The position numbers and the translations under genes were made by a program. Below the pieces are notes generated by a model. The model had not been told where the DNA came from. It did no database searches and worked only from the letters and a program-made list of their open reading frames with translations. A stretch of 64,000 bases of DNA, taken from positions 114,633,234 to 114,697,233 of the forward strand of contig CM057462.1 in the NCBI GenBank assembly GCA_030035585.1, written 5' to 3'. The DNA is from Dugong dugon. Lineage: Eukaryota; Chordata; Mammalia; Sirenia; Dugongidae. Below are positions 21,900 to 32,065 of this stretch, one piece after another; the stretch's first letter is position 1; the number at the start of each line of letters is the position of its first letter.

Positions 21900-22125
21900 A
21901 CAGTGTGCAATTGCTATGTGTCATGAATTGTTCTAAATCCTATGTGCATATTAACACATTGAATCTTCATAGTAATTCTATGGGGTATTTTTTTTTGTTA
22001 TCCCTAATACATAAGTGAGGAAACTGAGGCACAGATAGGTTAAATAGCTTGCTTAAGATCAAAATGCAACTGCAGGCAGTCTGGTAGTAGAGCATTTCCG
22101 CTTAACCATACTATTCTGCGGTCTC
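21900..22125 (-). repeat. MIR SINE
   Basis: The segment AAGTGAGGAAACTGAGGCACAG, then GGTTAAATAGCTTGCTTAAG, is the reverse complement of the MIR core. The rest is more diverged. Confidence 0.75.
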
Positions 22126-22185
22126 TGACGTGGATAAGAATCTGAGCTACACTGTTGTAACACTTGTTATGTGCTAGGTATGTTC

Positions 22186-22272
22186 ACCGGGATGACACAG
22201 GACCAAACAATGCTTCATTCTATTCTACATGAGGTCACCATGAGTTGGAATCGACTCAAAGGCAGCTAACAA
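22186..22272 (+). mobile_element. RTE/AfroSINE 3' tail fragment
   Basis: GGGATGACACAGGACCAAACAATG, then TTCATTCTATTCTACATGAGG and GAATCGACTCAAAGGCAGCTAAC, is the 3' terminal segment shared by the RTE LINE and long AfroSINEs. It is severely 5'-truncated. Confidence 0.8.
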
Positions 22273-22277
22273 CTCTT

Positions 22278-22520
22278 CAAAGTGTTTTATATATATTACC
22301 ACACTTAATCCTTGCAACATACCTGTACAACCCAAAAACCAAACCTATTGCTGTCGAGTCGATTCCGACTCACAGCGACACTATAAAGGAGGTACTATTG
22401 TTATCTCTATCTTACAGATAAAGAAACTGAGGCACAGAAAGTTTCATTAACTTTCTGAGGTCACATAAGAAGCAGTGGAGCCAGTTTATCTTCTGAGCCA
22501 GTGTTCTTAGCTACCATTAA
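22278..22520 (-). repeat. MIR SINE interrupted by an AfroSINE fragment (22331-22390)
   Basis: The left part (CACACTTAATCCTTGCAAC) and the right part (CAGATAAAGAAACTGAGGCAC, then CTGAGGTCACATAAGAAGCAG) form one antisense MIR. Between them lies GCTGTCGAGTCGATTCCGACTC, a short antisense AfroSINE 3' end. Confidence 0.75.
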
Positions 22521-22604
22521 CTTTTCACAGAGTGTGTTTCATAACTTACTAATTTTTTGTCATTTTTAAACATTATTTTTTTCACATAAAAGTGGTTACA
22601 AAAC

Positions 22605-22735
22605 ACTTGTTTCACAAGGCTGCTATGAAGATTATTAAATCAGCATTGACATGTGAAAGGATTTTGGAAAGTATAGTGGAAGATTGTGGGCTTTGGCGAT
22701 AACTGGGTCCCAATCCTGGCATCCTTTATTTCTAG
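22605..22735 (+). repeat. MIR-like fragments
   Basis: CAAGGCTGCTATGAAGATTATTAAATCAG resembles the MIR 3' half. GTGGGCTTTGGCGATAACTGGGTCCCAATCCTGGC resembles the start of another copy. Both are short. Confidence 0.5.
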
Positions 22736-22999
22736 TTAGGATACCTCCACATAGAAATTACTTGGTAATTCTAATACTCTTTACTACCATATGAAATATC
22801 TACTATGCTAGGTACATACTAAGTGGTAAATAGATATTAGTCATTATTAAAATCAAATTAAATAAGTTTTTGAAATTTTACGTGAACTGAGACCTCGTTA
22901 TTCTGGATGATATCCACACGCTCTTCCTTCCAGATGACATGGTCATCTCATCATTATTCATCAGGTTAACTCCATTAAGATTCCACGCCAGTATTCCCT

Positions 23000-23255
23000 G
23001 TCTGTGAAGCTTTCCATAATTTCCAGCGGGAACTGCTAAGCGTTCCCTCTTTGGAGCTCCCATCTTTCCCGGGAATCTTATTACTGTATAGCATACATTA
23101 TTATAATGATTAGAAGTGAAGTGCTTTTCTTCCCCCCTTCGGCTTTGCACCTCCTTGAATGTAGGACTATGTCTCTGATCTTTGGTTTTCTACCATTTAC
23201 ATTTAGTACTGTACAAATAGTAATCAAGAGTTTGTTATATGGACAAATGAATGCT
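23000..23255 (+). repeat. Possible L2/L3 LINE 3' fragment
   Basis: CACCTCCTTGAATGTAGGACTATGTCTCTG, then ACAAATGAATGC, resembles the end of L2-like elements. The match is weak. Confidence 0.35.
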
Positions 23256-23859
23256 TATGTGGAAATGATGAACTCAGAATAAGGGCCATCAAGGATCACA
23301 TCGAAGGAATTTTAATCATTGAGTATATATTATTTTAAGTTGGTTTTACCATTAAAATACTTAATTCTTATGATAAGAATTTCTGAAACGACTTGGTGCT
23401 TGTTTCTTCTCATGCTGCATAATAATAGGGGTGATCATCTATATCATGATTATTTCCGTAAAAGAAACTGGACTTCTTAGTTTCTTTTGCTTGTGCCACC
23501 TTCTGTTCCTGACAGCTAAATCTGGAGTTTTCCAAAACTCTAACTTCTTGCACTTTCTTTCTAACTATTTCTCTAGGTCTCATTCAGTCCCATGGCTTTA
23601 ATAAGTATTTTTAGCCTGGACCTTTACTCTGAACTTAGAAGCATGTATACAACTGCAGCTCAACATTTCTGCTTGGATAACACCTTCAATACTGAACTTG
23701 GGTAGTAAGGAATTTGTTCTTTCCCAAAGAAATATCTGGGTTTTGTTTTCAACTCCTGGGAAGTAACCTCTAAACACTTGGTATTTACCAAGGGACAGAA
23801 ATGTCTTTGTTATACGTGGTGGGCCTCCTGGGACCACACGCTTATACTAATGGTTATGC
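23256..23859. other. Unassigned stretch
   Basis: No gene or repeat recognised. The 79-codon minus frame at 23598-23837 has no domain features. Confidence 0.4.
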
Positions 23860-24645
23860 TCTAGAGATGACTCAGGGTGGGGGCCAGCCACGCCCAGTAG
23901 TCTTAAGGTAGGTTCTGGCAACACCAGAAATATCAGCCATGTGATTAGAGGGCTGGGGCTTTGGACTATGTGATATCATCCTGACCTATGGGGAGAGGGA
24001 CGGGCTGGAGATTGAGTTCAGTCATGTAGACAATCAATCAATAACGCCTTTGCAATGGAGCCTACATAACGATCTTTATTGATCTAAAAAAAAAACAAAA
24101 AACAAACTTGTTGCCATCAAGTTGATTCTGATTCATGGCAGCCCCATGAGTTACAGTGTAGAATTGAGCTCCATCGGGTTTTCTTGGCTGTAATCTTTAC
24201 AAGAAGAGACCACCAAGCCTTTCTCCCATGGAGCTGCTGAGTGGGTTCAAGCTGCCAATATTTATGTCAGTAGACAAGCACATACCATTTGCGCCATCCA
24301 GGATGGTAATGTATTTCTGAGGACAAAGGAAGATTCAAATTTGAAACACTCTCAGATTCTGCCCTATGCGTCCGTTCCTTTGGCTGGTTCTAATTTGTAT
24401 CCTTTCCCTGTAATAAATGTAACCACGAGTAAATTAGGTTCCATTGAGTTCTGTGAGTCTTCCTAGCAAATTATGGAAACGATGGTGGTTTGGGAAAATC
24501 TCTGACTTTGCAGCTTGTGTCAGAAGTGAGGATGGTCTTGTGTGAACTCTTTCTTCTAACTTTGTGGTTGGACCCTAATTCCTTCCAATTAGAGTCAGGT
24601 CTTGGGCAGACTTGGCAGTATGGAGGATATGTCGTTTACCTCACT
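23860..24645 (+). mobile_element. Old LTR (ERVL-like, MER21-type by resemblance), split by an AfroSINE
   Basis: The left part (23925-24060) has CCATGTGATTAGAGGGCTGGGGC, then CTATGTGATATCATCCTGACC and CTGGAGATTGAGTTCAGTCA. The right part (24355-24510) has TTCTGCCCTATGCGTC, CCTGTAATAAATGTAACC, GAGTTCTGTGAGTCTTCC and TAGCAAATTATGGAAAC. I recall this ordered set from an old mammalian LTR family. The AfroSINE at 24103-24302 lies inside. The family name is uncertain. Confidence 0.6.
24103..24302 (-). mobile_element. AfroSINE inside an old LTR
   Basis: Antisense SINE: TTGCCATCAAGTTGATTCTG at the left is the SINE tail. CCTTTCTCCCATGGAGCTGC marks the middle, and CATTTGCGCCATCCAGG the head. An A-rich run (24087-24106) adjoins the tail as expected for retroposition. 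Confidence 0.88.
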
Positions 24646-25559
24646 GTTTGGTTCACTCTGGGTAGAGCTCTTGATCAAAAGTGTCTTATTTGCCACCAAA
24701 TATCCCTATTTAATAGAAACATGCCTTATTCAACACCTGCTCTTTTCCCAGCCTTCCCTACTTAGTAAGTGGCAACACTCCTTATTCAGTCGTTCAGGCA
24801 GTGGCATCACTAGTGGGGTGCAGGGGATGTGGACTGCACAGGGCGACATTGTCAGAGAGGGTGACTCCAAATTGACTGTCTATAAAATTTTTGTGCAGTG
24901 TTTCAGCAGAAATGTATTATTTCTTATAAAAATTATCCCTATAGTTACTTATAACAACAAAACATTTTTGTAAGCCCAACTTACGTGTATCAATATATCT
25001 ACAAGGCTAAAACCCTATGCTAATTTACTTTTTGAACCTTCTAATGTGCTCGGGTCAGAACTGTCATTATTACCAAACTGCAGTGACACTTCGAATCCTG
25101 TGGTTTCGTCTGCATGCACTATAGGCACAGGCTATTGTTTTCCTTGCTGCTGGTGCGTATTTTTATTATTGCTGATTTTGCCAAATTTTCTGGTGGTTAA
25201 GCCACAATATTGTGGTAATTAGTGTTTGTGAACCTATATCAATAACTTTCAAAATCAAGTAGTAATTAAAGAAAAAGAAGGAGGAAAAAAAAAGGCTTCT
25301 GCTCAGTTACTAATAATGTTGTAATTAATAATGTAATTCAGTGTAGAAAGATTTTATAAACGTATTTTGTTGTTAGTATTCATATAATCTAAGGAATATT
25401 ATGTTTAAGCAATTTATAACTATGTTTATCATATATCATTCTATGATTAAAATTGATAATAAACTTACATGTAAAACAATTATTGATTATACAACTCTTT
25501 GATAACTAGAGAAATCGACAGTTTAAAACATGTATGGTCTGGTACAGGAGGAGGTTCAC
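24646..25559. other. Unassigned stretch, possible unrecognised repeat at 24790-25210
   Basis: The segment from 24795 (GCAGTGGCATCACTAGTGGGG, then GACTGCACAGGGCGACATTG) is more GC-rich than what follows. It reads smoothly into AT-rich DNA, which suggests a transposon or processed transcript I cannot name. The 123-codon frame at 24602-24973 has no domain and crosses the LTR end, so I do not call a gene. Confidence 0.35.
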
Positions 25560-26345
25560 GAGGAGAAGGTAACACCAAGAGTTACCACAGTGGATGACAC
25601 CAACCCTAGTGACATCACTGTGCTCATGTCAAAAACCTAGAAATTCTCCTCGACTCTTCTGTTTCCCTTACGACCAGGTAAAATTGATCAGCAAATTATT
25701 TTACATATACCTTCAACATACACACTGTATCCAAAAACTGCCATCTCCAATGCTACCACCCTTGTCCAAGCCACTATCTCCTTAGACCTAGGCTACTCAA
25801 TTAACTAGTCTATTTGCACTACAGACCTTTTGAAAATGTCAGTGAAAGATGTCACTTCCTTGCTCAAACTTAGACCAAACTCCTTACCCACATTGCCTTA
25901 CGTGATCTAAAGCCAGCCTTTCTCTCTGACTTTATCTACTATTCCCTGCCTTATTGCTTCTGCTTTAGCCATAGTAGTCTTCTTGCTTGACACATGAAGC
26001 TTGGTTATTTTTTATGTTATCCTGTTATTCTCTTCTCCTTGATATCCATAGGACTAGTTTCTTAATTTTATTCCTTTCTATGCTCAAATAGCCCTTCCTA
26101 ATGGAAAATCTCCCTAACTCATTGGTTCTAACCTTCCCATCCCTTCATCATTCTTGAGTTTTCTTTATAGCACTAATAAACATTGGACACTATTTTATAT
26201 ATTTATTTATCTATCGGATGTTTCCCACACTAGAATGGAAGCCTTCTGAGGGCAGAAACTTTGCCTTGTTTATTGCTATATCTGTAACAGCTAGCTGACA
26301 GTAAACAGCAGGCAATGAAGACGCACATTTGTTAATTTGTATGAA
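25560..26345 (+). repeat. L2 LINE, long 3' portion
   Basis: In consensus order: ACCACCCTTGTCCAAGCCACTATCTCC; a CTTGCTCAAACTTAGACCAAACTCC block; CTTACGTGATCTAAAGCC; CTCTGACTTTATCTACTATTCC; and AGAATGGAAGCCTTCTGAGGGCAG near the 3' end. About 780 bases, the best preserved L2 here. It once encoded the end of a reverse transcriptase but holds no open frame now. Confidence 0.8.
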
Positions 26346-27000
26346 TGCCTGGTAAGTACATATGCTATAATTCAAAGTATTTGGCCCATGGTGATTGCAT
26401 AAATAGTCTGTAGGCTGTCTAGAAAAATTCCATTTCATATGTCCAGTCCTCCTAGAGCCCCGTCTCATTTGCCAGATTTCATATATTCTGTAGCCTCGTT
26501 TCTGACAGCAATTCTGGTTTTGTGAGTGGATTGGCTATCTTTCTGACATCCAATTTCTGGTTCTCTTCTCTGGCTTTACTCTCATCTGCCCAATTGTCCG
26601 TGGCATCTCTATGGTTGATTAAAAAACCTCTTTATTGGAAGTGGCTCGAGACCCCCCCACCTAGAGTATTGATTGTTCTCACAGGCACCTCCTGCCAAGA
26701 ATTGCCAGGCCTTCTATAGATGTTGAATTGCTAATTCTTTGACTTCTAGTATATAGACCATCCAAAAAATCTTAGGCTTATTTTTTTTCCTTTCTTATTT
26801 TTTCAAATGTCTTTCCAAGGTGTGAATACATCTGTCAGTCTTTATCTGCTCTATGTCTGTTCATTTTTGCCTGAAGTTTCTCCTCCCAAACAATCCTTGA
26901 ATCACTGAGACTAAAGTGTAATATTTTATGATCTGTATTCCCAACAGCATCTGTGTTCTGGAATTAATCTGCTGCCTTCCACTAGTGTCCAGTATGATTG
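26346..27000. other. Unassigned stretch
   Basis: No gene or repeat recognised. Contains a C-run at 26652-26659. The short frames at 26211-26719 are chance frames, partly within the L2. Confidence 0.4.
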
Positions 27001-27110
27001 TCTATACTGCCATTTACTACTTATGTGACCTTGGGCAGATCACATAATTTCTGTTTTTCTCAACTACAAAATGATGATTAAAAATACTTACCTATCAGAA
27101 TTAGTTTGAA
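27001..27110 (+). repeat. MIR SINE fragment
   Basis: GCCATTTACTACTTATGTGACC, then TTGGGCAGATCACATAATTTCTG and CAACTACAAAATGATGATTAAAAAT, match the MIR core. Confidence 0.75.
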
Positions 27111-27144
27111 AATTACAATGAAACTGTTATATTAAAGATATTTA

Positions 27145-27290
27145 TAAAGGTCATGGGCTGTGAAGTCAGAAAGACTAGGATTTTAATGCAGGTTTTGCCT
27201 CTTACTAACTGTGTGATTAGCTCGTGTTCAGTTTCGTAAGGATACTACTGGCCATCACTAAGACATTGTGAGAACTGAGTAAGAAAACTT
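27145..27290 (+). repeat. MIR SINE
   Basis: GGTCATGGGCTGTGAAGTCAG, then GCAGGTTTTGCCTCTTACTAACTGTGTG and a GTGAGAACTGAGTAAGAA end, match MIR directly downstream of another copy. Confidence 0.7.
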
Positions 27291-28419
27291 ATATATAGGA
27301 CCAACATGGTTCCCAAATTTAGCTTTTACTCCCTATGTCTAGGTTCTAGTCCTGTTTCTGATTGTCATCCTAGTTTTCTGGGAAAAGTACCCAGATAACT
27401 TGCTAGACCCTTGCCTTTCCCCTTCCCATATAGTTAGACCTTGCTCATGCACTGCAGACAACTCTTTCGATCTTTCTAAATTCAGTCACCTTGGGATCAA
27501 GATCTGCCTCATAACTTAGTAAGCATTTTATTTGTCCTGAAACCCTGACTTTTGACTGCATTCATAACATTGACCTCATTGTATGACACTGTTCACTCAG
27601 TTCAATCTGAAGTTAGCTATCTCTCTTGAAGTTCATGGTTTTGAATATTTCCTATGTTTCTTCCCAGCCACAAGGAAAAGATCATGTATCGAGTCTTTCA
27701 TGACAGGTTGTGAAGCCCAAAGTGCCATGGATGTACCTATCTAAGGCAAAGTAATGGCCAGACTTCAGGAAGATTTCCAGAAGAGGTATAAAAGTAGTAG
27801 ATGTTTCAGTTTTAATTTTGTTTAACTTATTCTTTTTGTATTGCTCTATAACAGTTTTTCATCGTGCCCACATTCATTTTGAGATTTTTTTTTTTTCTGG
27901 CATTGTAAAAGGAAACGTGTTGGTAAACTTGCCTTTTTGGGTAAGAGAGTTAAGGCAATTATGTGAGTAATTTATTAGTTACCATAATCTATTTTAAAAA
28001 GACTGTATTAATTGTATACTTCCCTGCAGTGGAACGGGAAGCCAAAGAGTATGCCTTGCAAAACCACCCCCTAGATGCTTAATATTCACATCTAGTTTTT
28101 CCAAGTTAATAACTCTTTGGAACTATAAGGGTGGAACTGTTTGGAAAAAAAGTCAATGTCAAATACATACAAAGTTTATTGTGGTTAGGCCATATAAAGG
28201 GAATTGATGACTATGAAAACGTCTTCTCTCTTGTAAAACAGATAATATACAGAATAAAATGCATACATATTTTAATAAAAGTTGTTCAAATTAGATTCTT
28301 GCAGTTGTAAGAATCTTCCTAAATGTCTTTTTTCTTTGCCGGTAGTTTTTCTAGTACCGCTCACTTTCATCAGTAGATAATTTTATCTTCTTAATGATGA
28401 GTAAATTATTTTACATTTA
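27291..28419. other. Unassigned 1.1-kb stretch
   Basis: No gene or repeat recognised. T-run at 27886-27896. No open frame of interest. Confidence 0.4.
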
Positions 28420-28560
28420 CATCATTCCTTTCATCTGAACATCTTAAAGTCAGCTTAATTATCCCATTTTAAAGATTGAGAATGGAGACTCTGAAAGTTC
28501 AAATGACTCACCCAAGCTCACAGGAGAGTCAACGACAGTTGAAGGATCAAGAATGCCTGG
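28420..28560 (-). repeat. MIR SINE
   Basis: CCCATTTTAAAGATTGAGAATGGAG, then GACTCACCCAAGCTCACAGG, is the reverse complement of the MIR core. Confidence 0.65.
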
Positions 28561-29470
28561 AAATTTGTTACCTTGGTCCAAACACAAGATAATGCTATCT
28601 TTCTCCATAAGCTGGAATTTCATGAACTGCACTTAATAGGTCAGAAAGATCCATGGTGCTTGATAAACTGCAGTACACAAAAAATCAGTATTCACTCACA
28701 AAGATTATTTGGTTGCCAGTGTAATGCAGTTCTGTTTACATCTGCCAAAGCCACAGCTGTAACGTGTGTGAAACAATTAAAACTTGAATAAAGCTGTATC
28801 TCAGAAAACTAGAGATGGATTACCAATTCAGGTGGACAGAAAAGTAGAAAAATTACCATACTTTTTAGGCTGAAATCCTCCCACTGTTCGTATGGAACTG
28901 TTTCGTGGTCTTGATTCAGTTAAAGTGGAATCATATCCTAACTGACAACTGTGTTTTGCTTTTTTCTTTTAGAATATTTCTTATATGATCATATCACCTC
29001 GGATTTGATTGCCTGTTGGTGGCAATTTTATCCTGGTCTTTATGCTGATATTTTGTCTGGAAGACACTTATTTTTTAAGTTTATTATGAAATATTAGAAT
29101 ATTAATTTTAAGAACTAAAAGTGACATGATTGAATGGGTAAAAACAGTGATCGTAAAAGTAAGACCGCATACTAATACCTGGTAATTTTGAATGCTATAA
29201 TTATAAAAACTTAAATTATTTCTTATTGCAGTGATAATGTCTCTTGACGCCTATGTTTCATCTCAATTTCTTGGTATTTCTGTATTTCTGAGAGGGCTTT
29301 ACAGTAGGACATAATTGTTAGTTTGTCAATTATTTATTTATTTATTTTTACCATCTTTGTGTTTCTGGGGCTGAGAGTTTGTAAACTATACTTCCCAGGA
29401 TTCTTTGGTTCTATTATTAAGAGATGGTGGGAGATCAGAAGACAGAAAAAGGGGGGAAGCCATTGTTCTT
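28561..29470. other. Unassigned stretch
   Basis: Nothing recognised. The 72-codon frame at 28573-28791 shows no domain. Confidence 0.4.
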
Positions 29471-29549
29471 TCTCCTTCCTTCCTTCCTTCTTCCTTCTTT
29501 CCTTCCTTCCTTCCTTCCTTCCTTCCTTCCATCCTTTCTTTCTTTCTTC
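29471..29549. repeat. (TTCC)n microsatellite
   Basis: A CCTT/TTCC repeat from 29471, interrupted by TTCTTCC near 29490, with the longest pure block at 29500-29530, then TTTC repeats. It accounts for the Lys-Glu-Gly-Arg-rich minus frame and the Leu-Pro-Ser-rich plus frame here. Confidence 0.95.
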
Positions 29550-29604
29550 ATTGTTGAGGTAACTGCATTACTTTCATGATTTTTAAGGTAGTGGCTCCTA
29601 CTCC

Positions 29605-30290
29605 CTGGTCCCTTGTTCAACAAGGTCTTGTACAAAGTGGCCATGATGGCCGGGATGCAGGTTGTATGTAGAGTTGGAAACATGGGCTTTCCCTCACTAC
29701 TGCTGATGTGGTTACTGCCTCTGTTGAGGGCACCACCCGTGAAATATCAAAGTTCAACACCAAGCCCTCTATATAACCATGATCCCAGGGGGGATCAACC
29801 TGCCTGATGGAAGGTTTTAAAATTCTTTTCCATTATGCAGCAGGTAGCACATTGACATGATTTGAATACACACATTCTGGATATGGATTTGCCTTTGCTG
29901 CCCACAGTCCTGCTGCCATTATCATCATCCATTGCCTTATTCATCATTATGGTATCTCATACAACATTGCTCCAGACCAAGGAATTCATTTTACATCAAA
30001 AAAGTATAGCAGTAAACCTGTGCTCATTAAATTCCTCATGTTATCATATACTCCATCACCCAGAAGCAGCTGGCCTAGGAAGAATAATGGGATGGCCTAA
30101 AAGACTTAGTTACACTGACAGTTGGGGAACACCCTTTGAGCTTGGAATGCTACCCTACAAGATGTGGTCTATATTTTGAATCCCAGACCTGTATATGTAG
30201 CACTTATTATCAATTCCTAGTATTAAATGCCCCTTTTTCAAACACTTGTTGTAGTTTCCATTTTCTGAATGGACCCTGACTGAGACAGTT
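29605..30290 (+). mobile_element. ERVL integrase-to-LTR fragment, sense
   Basis: 29640-29800 matches, in sense, the integrase N-terminal region seen antisense at 15940-16100. Around 29935-30080 comes TTATTCATCATTATGGTATC, then ACCAAGGAATTCATTTTACATC and CCAGAAGCAGCTGGCCTAGG, the catalytic-core segment. 30240-30290 (TAGTTTCCATTTTCTGAATGG, then CCTGACTGAGACA) resembles an LTR terminus. The core is compressed by deletions. The 105-codon frame at 29862-30179 covers part of it and is not an intact enzyme. Confidence 0.7.
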
Positions 30291-30897
30291 AGTAGGAAAT
30301 CATCAAATCAGTCTTGATCCTGGTATCTTTCTGCTGACTACACAATTAAAATGTCATTGTTTATTTACTTAATGCCAATGCTTAGGAACAGTTCCTATTG
30401 TTCTCTCAGTTTCCAAGGACAAACAATTAAGTAAACCAAAACCAAAGTCTCTGGTTTCCATGAAAATAGCTGAACCAAAATATCAATCAATAGATCACAG
30501 ACTATTGAGTATAGCTCTGTATATTTGTGGAAAGGCATAAAGAGGAAGACAATTTTATTCACCTCCAAGAGTTACAATTCATCCCAGAAGATAAGAATAA
30601 CACATATGAAACAAAACTCAAAATGTGAAGAATTAGAGAAGAAACAAGTTCAGTAAAATACAATATAGTCTGGATATTCTTATGTAAGAAGATATTCTCT
30701 GGGGTGGCTTTGAAAGTTGGGTAAAATTTACATTAGTACAAGGAAGAAAAAGAAGGTAATTTAAGTAAGAGAAATATCCAAGATTCCATTAAACAGGAGA
30801 GTGGATTTTGCAAATTTTGGAGAACTTGGGTGGGAAGAAAAATTTGGAGGAACTTGAATGTTTTGTAGGTTAATGTAGATTTGATTTAGTGGCACTT
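30291..30897. other. Unassigned stretch
   Basis: Nothing recognised on either strand. Confidence 0.4.
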
Positions 30898-30906
30898 AAG
30901 GATTTA

Positions 30907-31086
30907 TCAGGAGTCTTTGGGTGGCACTTATGGTTAAGCGCTCGACTACTAGCTGAAAGGTTGGCAGTTCAAACGCACTGAAAGGCTCCTTGGAAGAAAG
31001 GCCTGGCGATCTGCTTAAGAAAGGTCATAGCCTTGAAAACCCTATGGAGCAGCTCTGTTCTGCGCACATGGGCAGCTAACAACAAC
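30907..31086 (+). mobile_element. Short AfroSINE, first of a tandem pair
   Basis: TATGGTTAAGCGCTCGACTAC head, GAAAGGCCTGGCGATCTGC middle and a GCAGCTAACAACAAC tail. The usual TCGCCATGAGTCGG segment is missing: CACATG runs straight into GGCAGC. Target site AAGGATTTA at 30898-30906 and AAGGATCTA at 31087-31095. Confidence 0.88.
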
Positions 31087-31095
31087 AAGGATCTA

Positions 31096-31439
31096 ATAGG
31101 GAAGCTGTGGTGCTTTAGTGGTAGAATTCTTGCCTTCCATATAGAAGACCCAGGTTTGATTCCCAACCAATGCATCTCATGCACAGCCACCATCTATCTG
31201 TGGAGGCTTGTGTGTTGCTATGACGCTGCCAGGTTTTAATGGAATTTCCAGACTAAGATGGATTAGGAAGAAAGTCCTGGCTATCTACTTCTGGAAATCA
31301 CCCAATGAAAACCCTATGGATCACAGCAATTGGATCCACAACTAGTCATGGGGATGTTACAGGACCAGGTAACATTTCATTCTGTTGTCCATGAGGTCAT
31401 CATGAGTTATGGGTCAACTTGATGGCAGCTAACAGCACC
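31096..31439 (+). mobile_element. Long AfroSINE, second of a tandem pair
   Basis: tRNA-like head (GTGCTTTAGTGGTAGAATTC) with a GGTTTGATTCCCAACC B-box-like segment. An RTE 5'-derived middle follows (GGCTTGTGTGTTGCTATGACG, then TTTCCAGACTAAGATGG), then the RTE 3' tail (GGACCAGGTAACATTTCATTC). Flanked by AAGGATCTA at 31087-31095 and 31440-31448. Confidence 0.9.
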
Positions 31440-31444
31440 AAGGA

Positions 31445-32065
31445 TCTATTGGAAATATCGGTGCATGAGAATTTTATCAGTCAAGCTTCAATTAGGAAAT
31501 AGAATCACTATGTGCAATAGGGAATAAAGAATTTATTCCAGGAATTTTATCTTATATAATTGTAGGAGGAGCTAGGGAAGTAAGATTGGGAAAAGAGAGC
31601 GGATGATCAAAGAAATATTAATAACCATCAAGCTTGAGGGAATGATGTCATGGAGGGTGGCAGGCAGCAAGTCAGGGTTTGCAGCAAAATCTGGGCAGCC
31701 AGATTTCTCCAGCTGCCAGAATGGATTGTGAAGGATGAGTTGGTGGAGAAGTCTATGGAAGACTGTAGCCTCTCTGTTTGATGGTGAACCTAGGGTCACT
31801 ATTGATCAGGAAGACTAGCTCTCTGGAAGAGGAACTGGACATAGAATAGGAGAAAGTAAAGATAAGCTGGAATCCACCAATAATTCTATGTTTATCTTTT
31901 ACCACATCTAATCACAGTGGCCTTTAGGAAAAAATGACTATTACTTCACTGCTTCTTGCCAAATATTGCACCCATTTGTCTTTTTTCCAACTCTGAGAAA
32001 CATGCACGTAAGGAGATTCTGGGGAATCGAATTCCAGCTTGGCTGAGTTAGTATTATACAAAACC
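31445..32065 (-). mobile_element. ERVL-type LTR adjoining the second antisense ERVL
   Basis: It is defined mainly by position. Immediately to its right, CTTGTCAATTTGGGAACC matches the internal start seen after the LTR at 14667 (CTTGTCAACTTGGCACC). Its own sequence is unlike the LTR at 14023-14666, so the two proviruses belong to different LTR subfamilies. The left boundary is uncertain. Confidence 0.5.

Noticed and set aside
24602-24973. 123-codon open frame
   Set aside because: Crosses the end of an old LTR into unassigned AT-rich DNA. No recognisable domain.
29435-29683. Lys-Glu-Gly-Arg repeat protein on the minus strand
   Set aside because: Translation of the (TTCC)n microsatellite.
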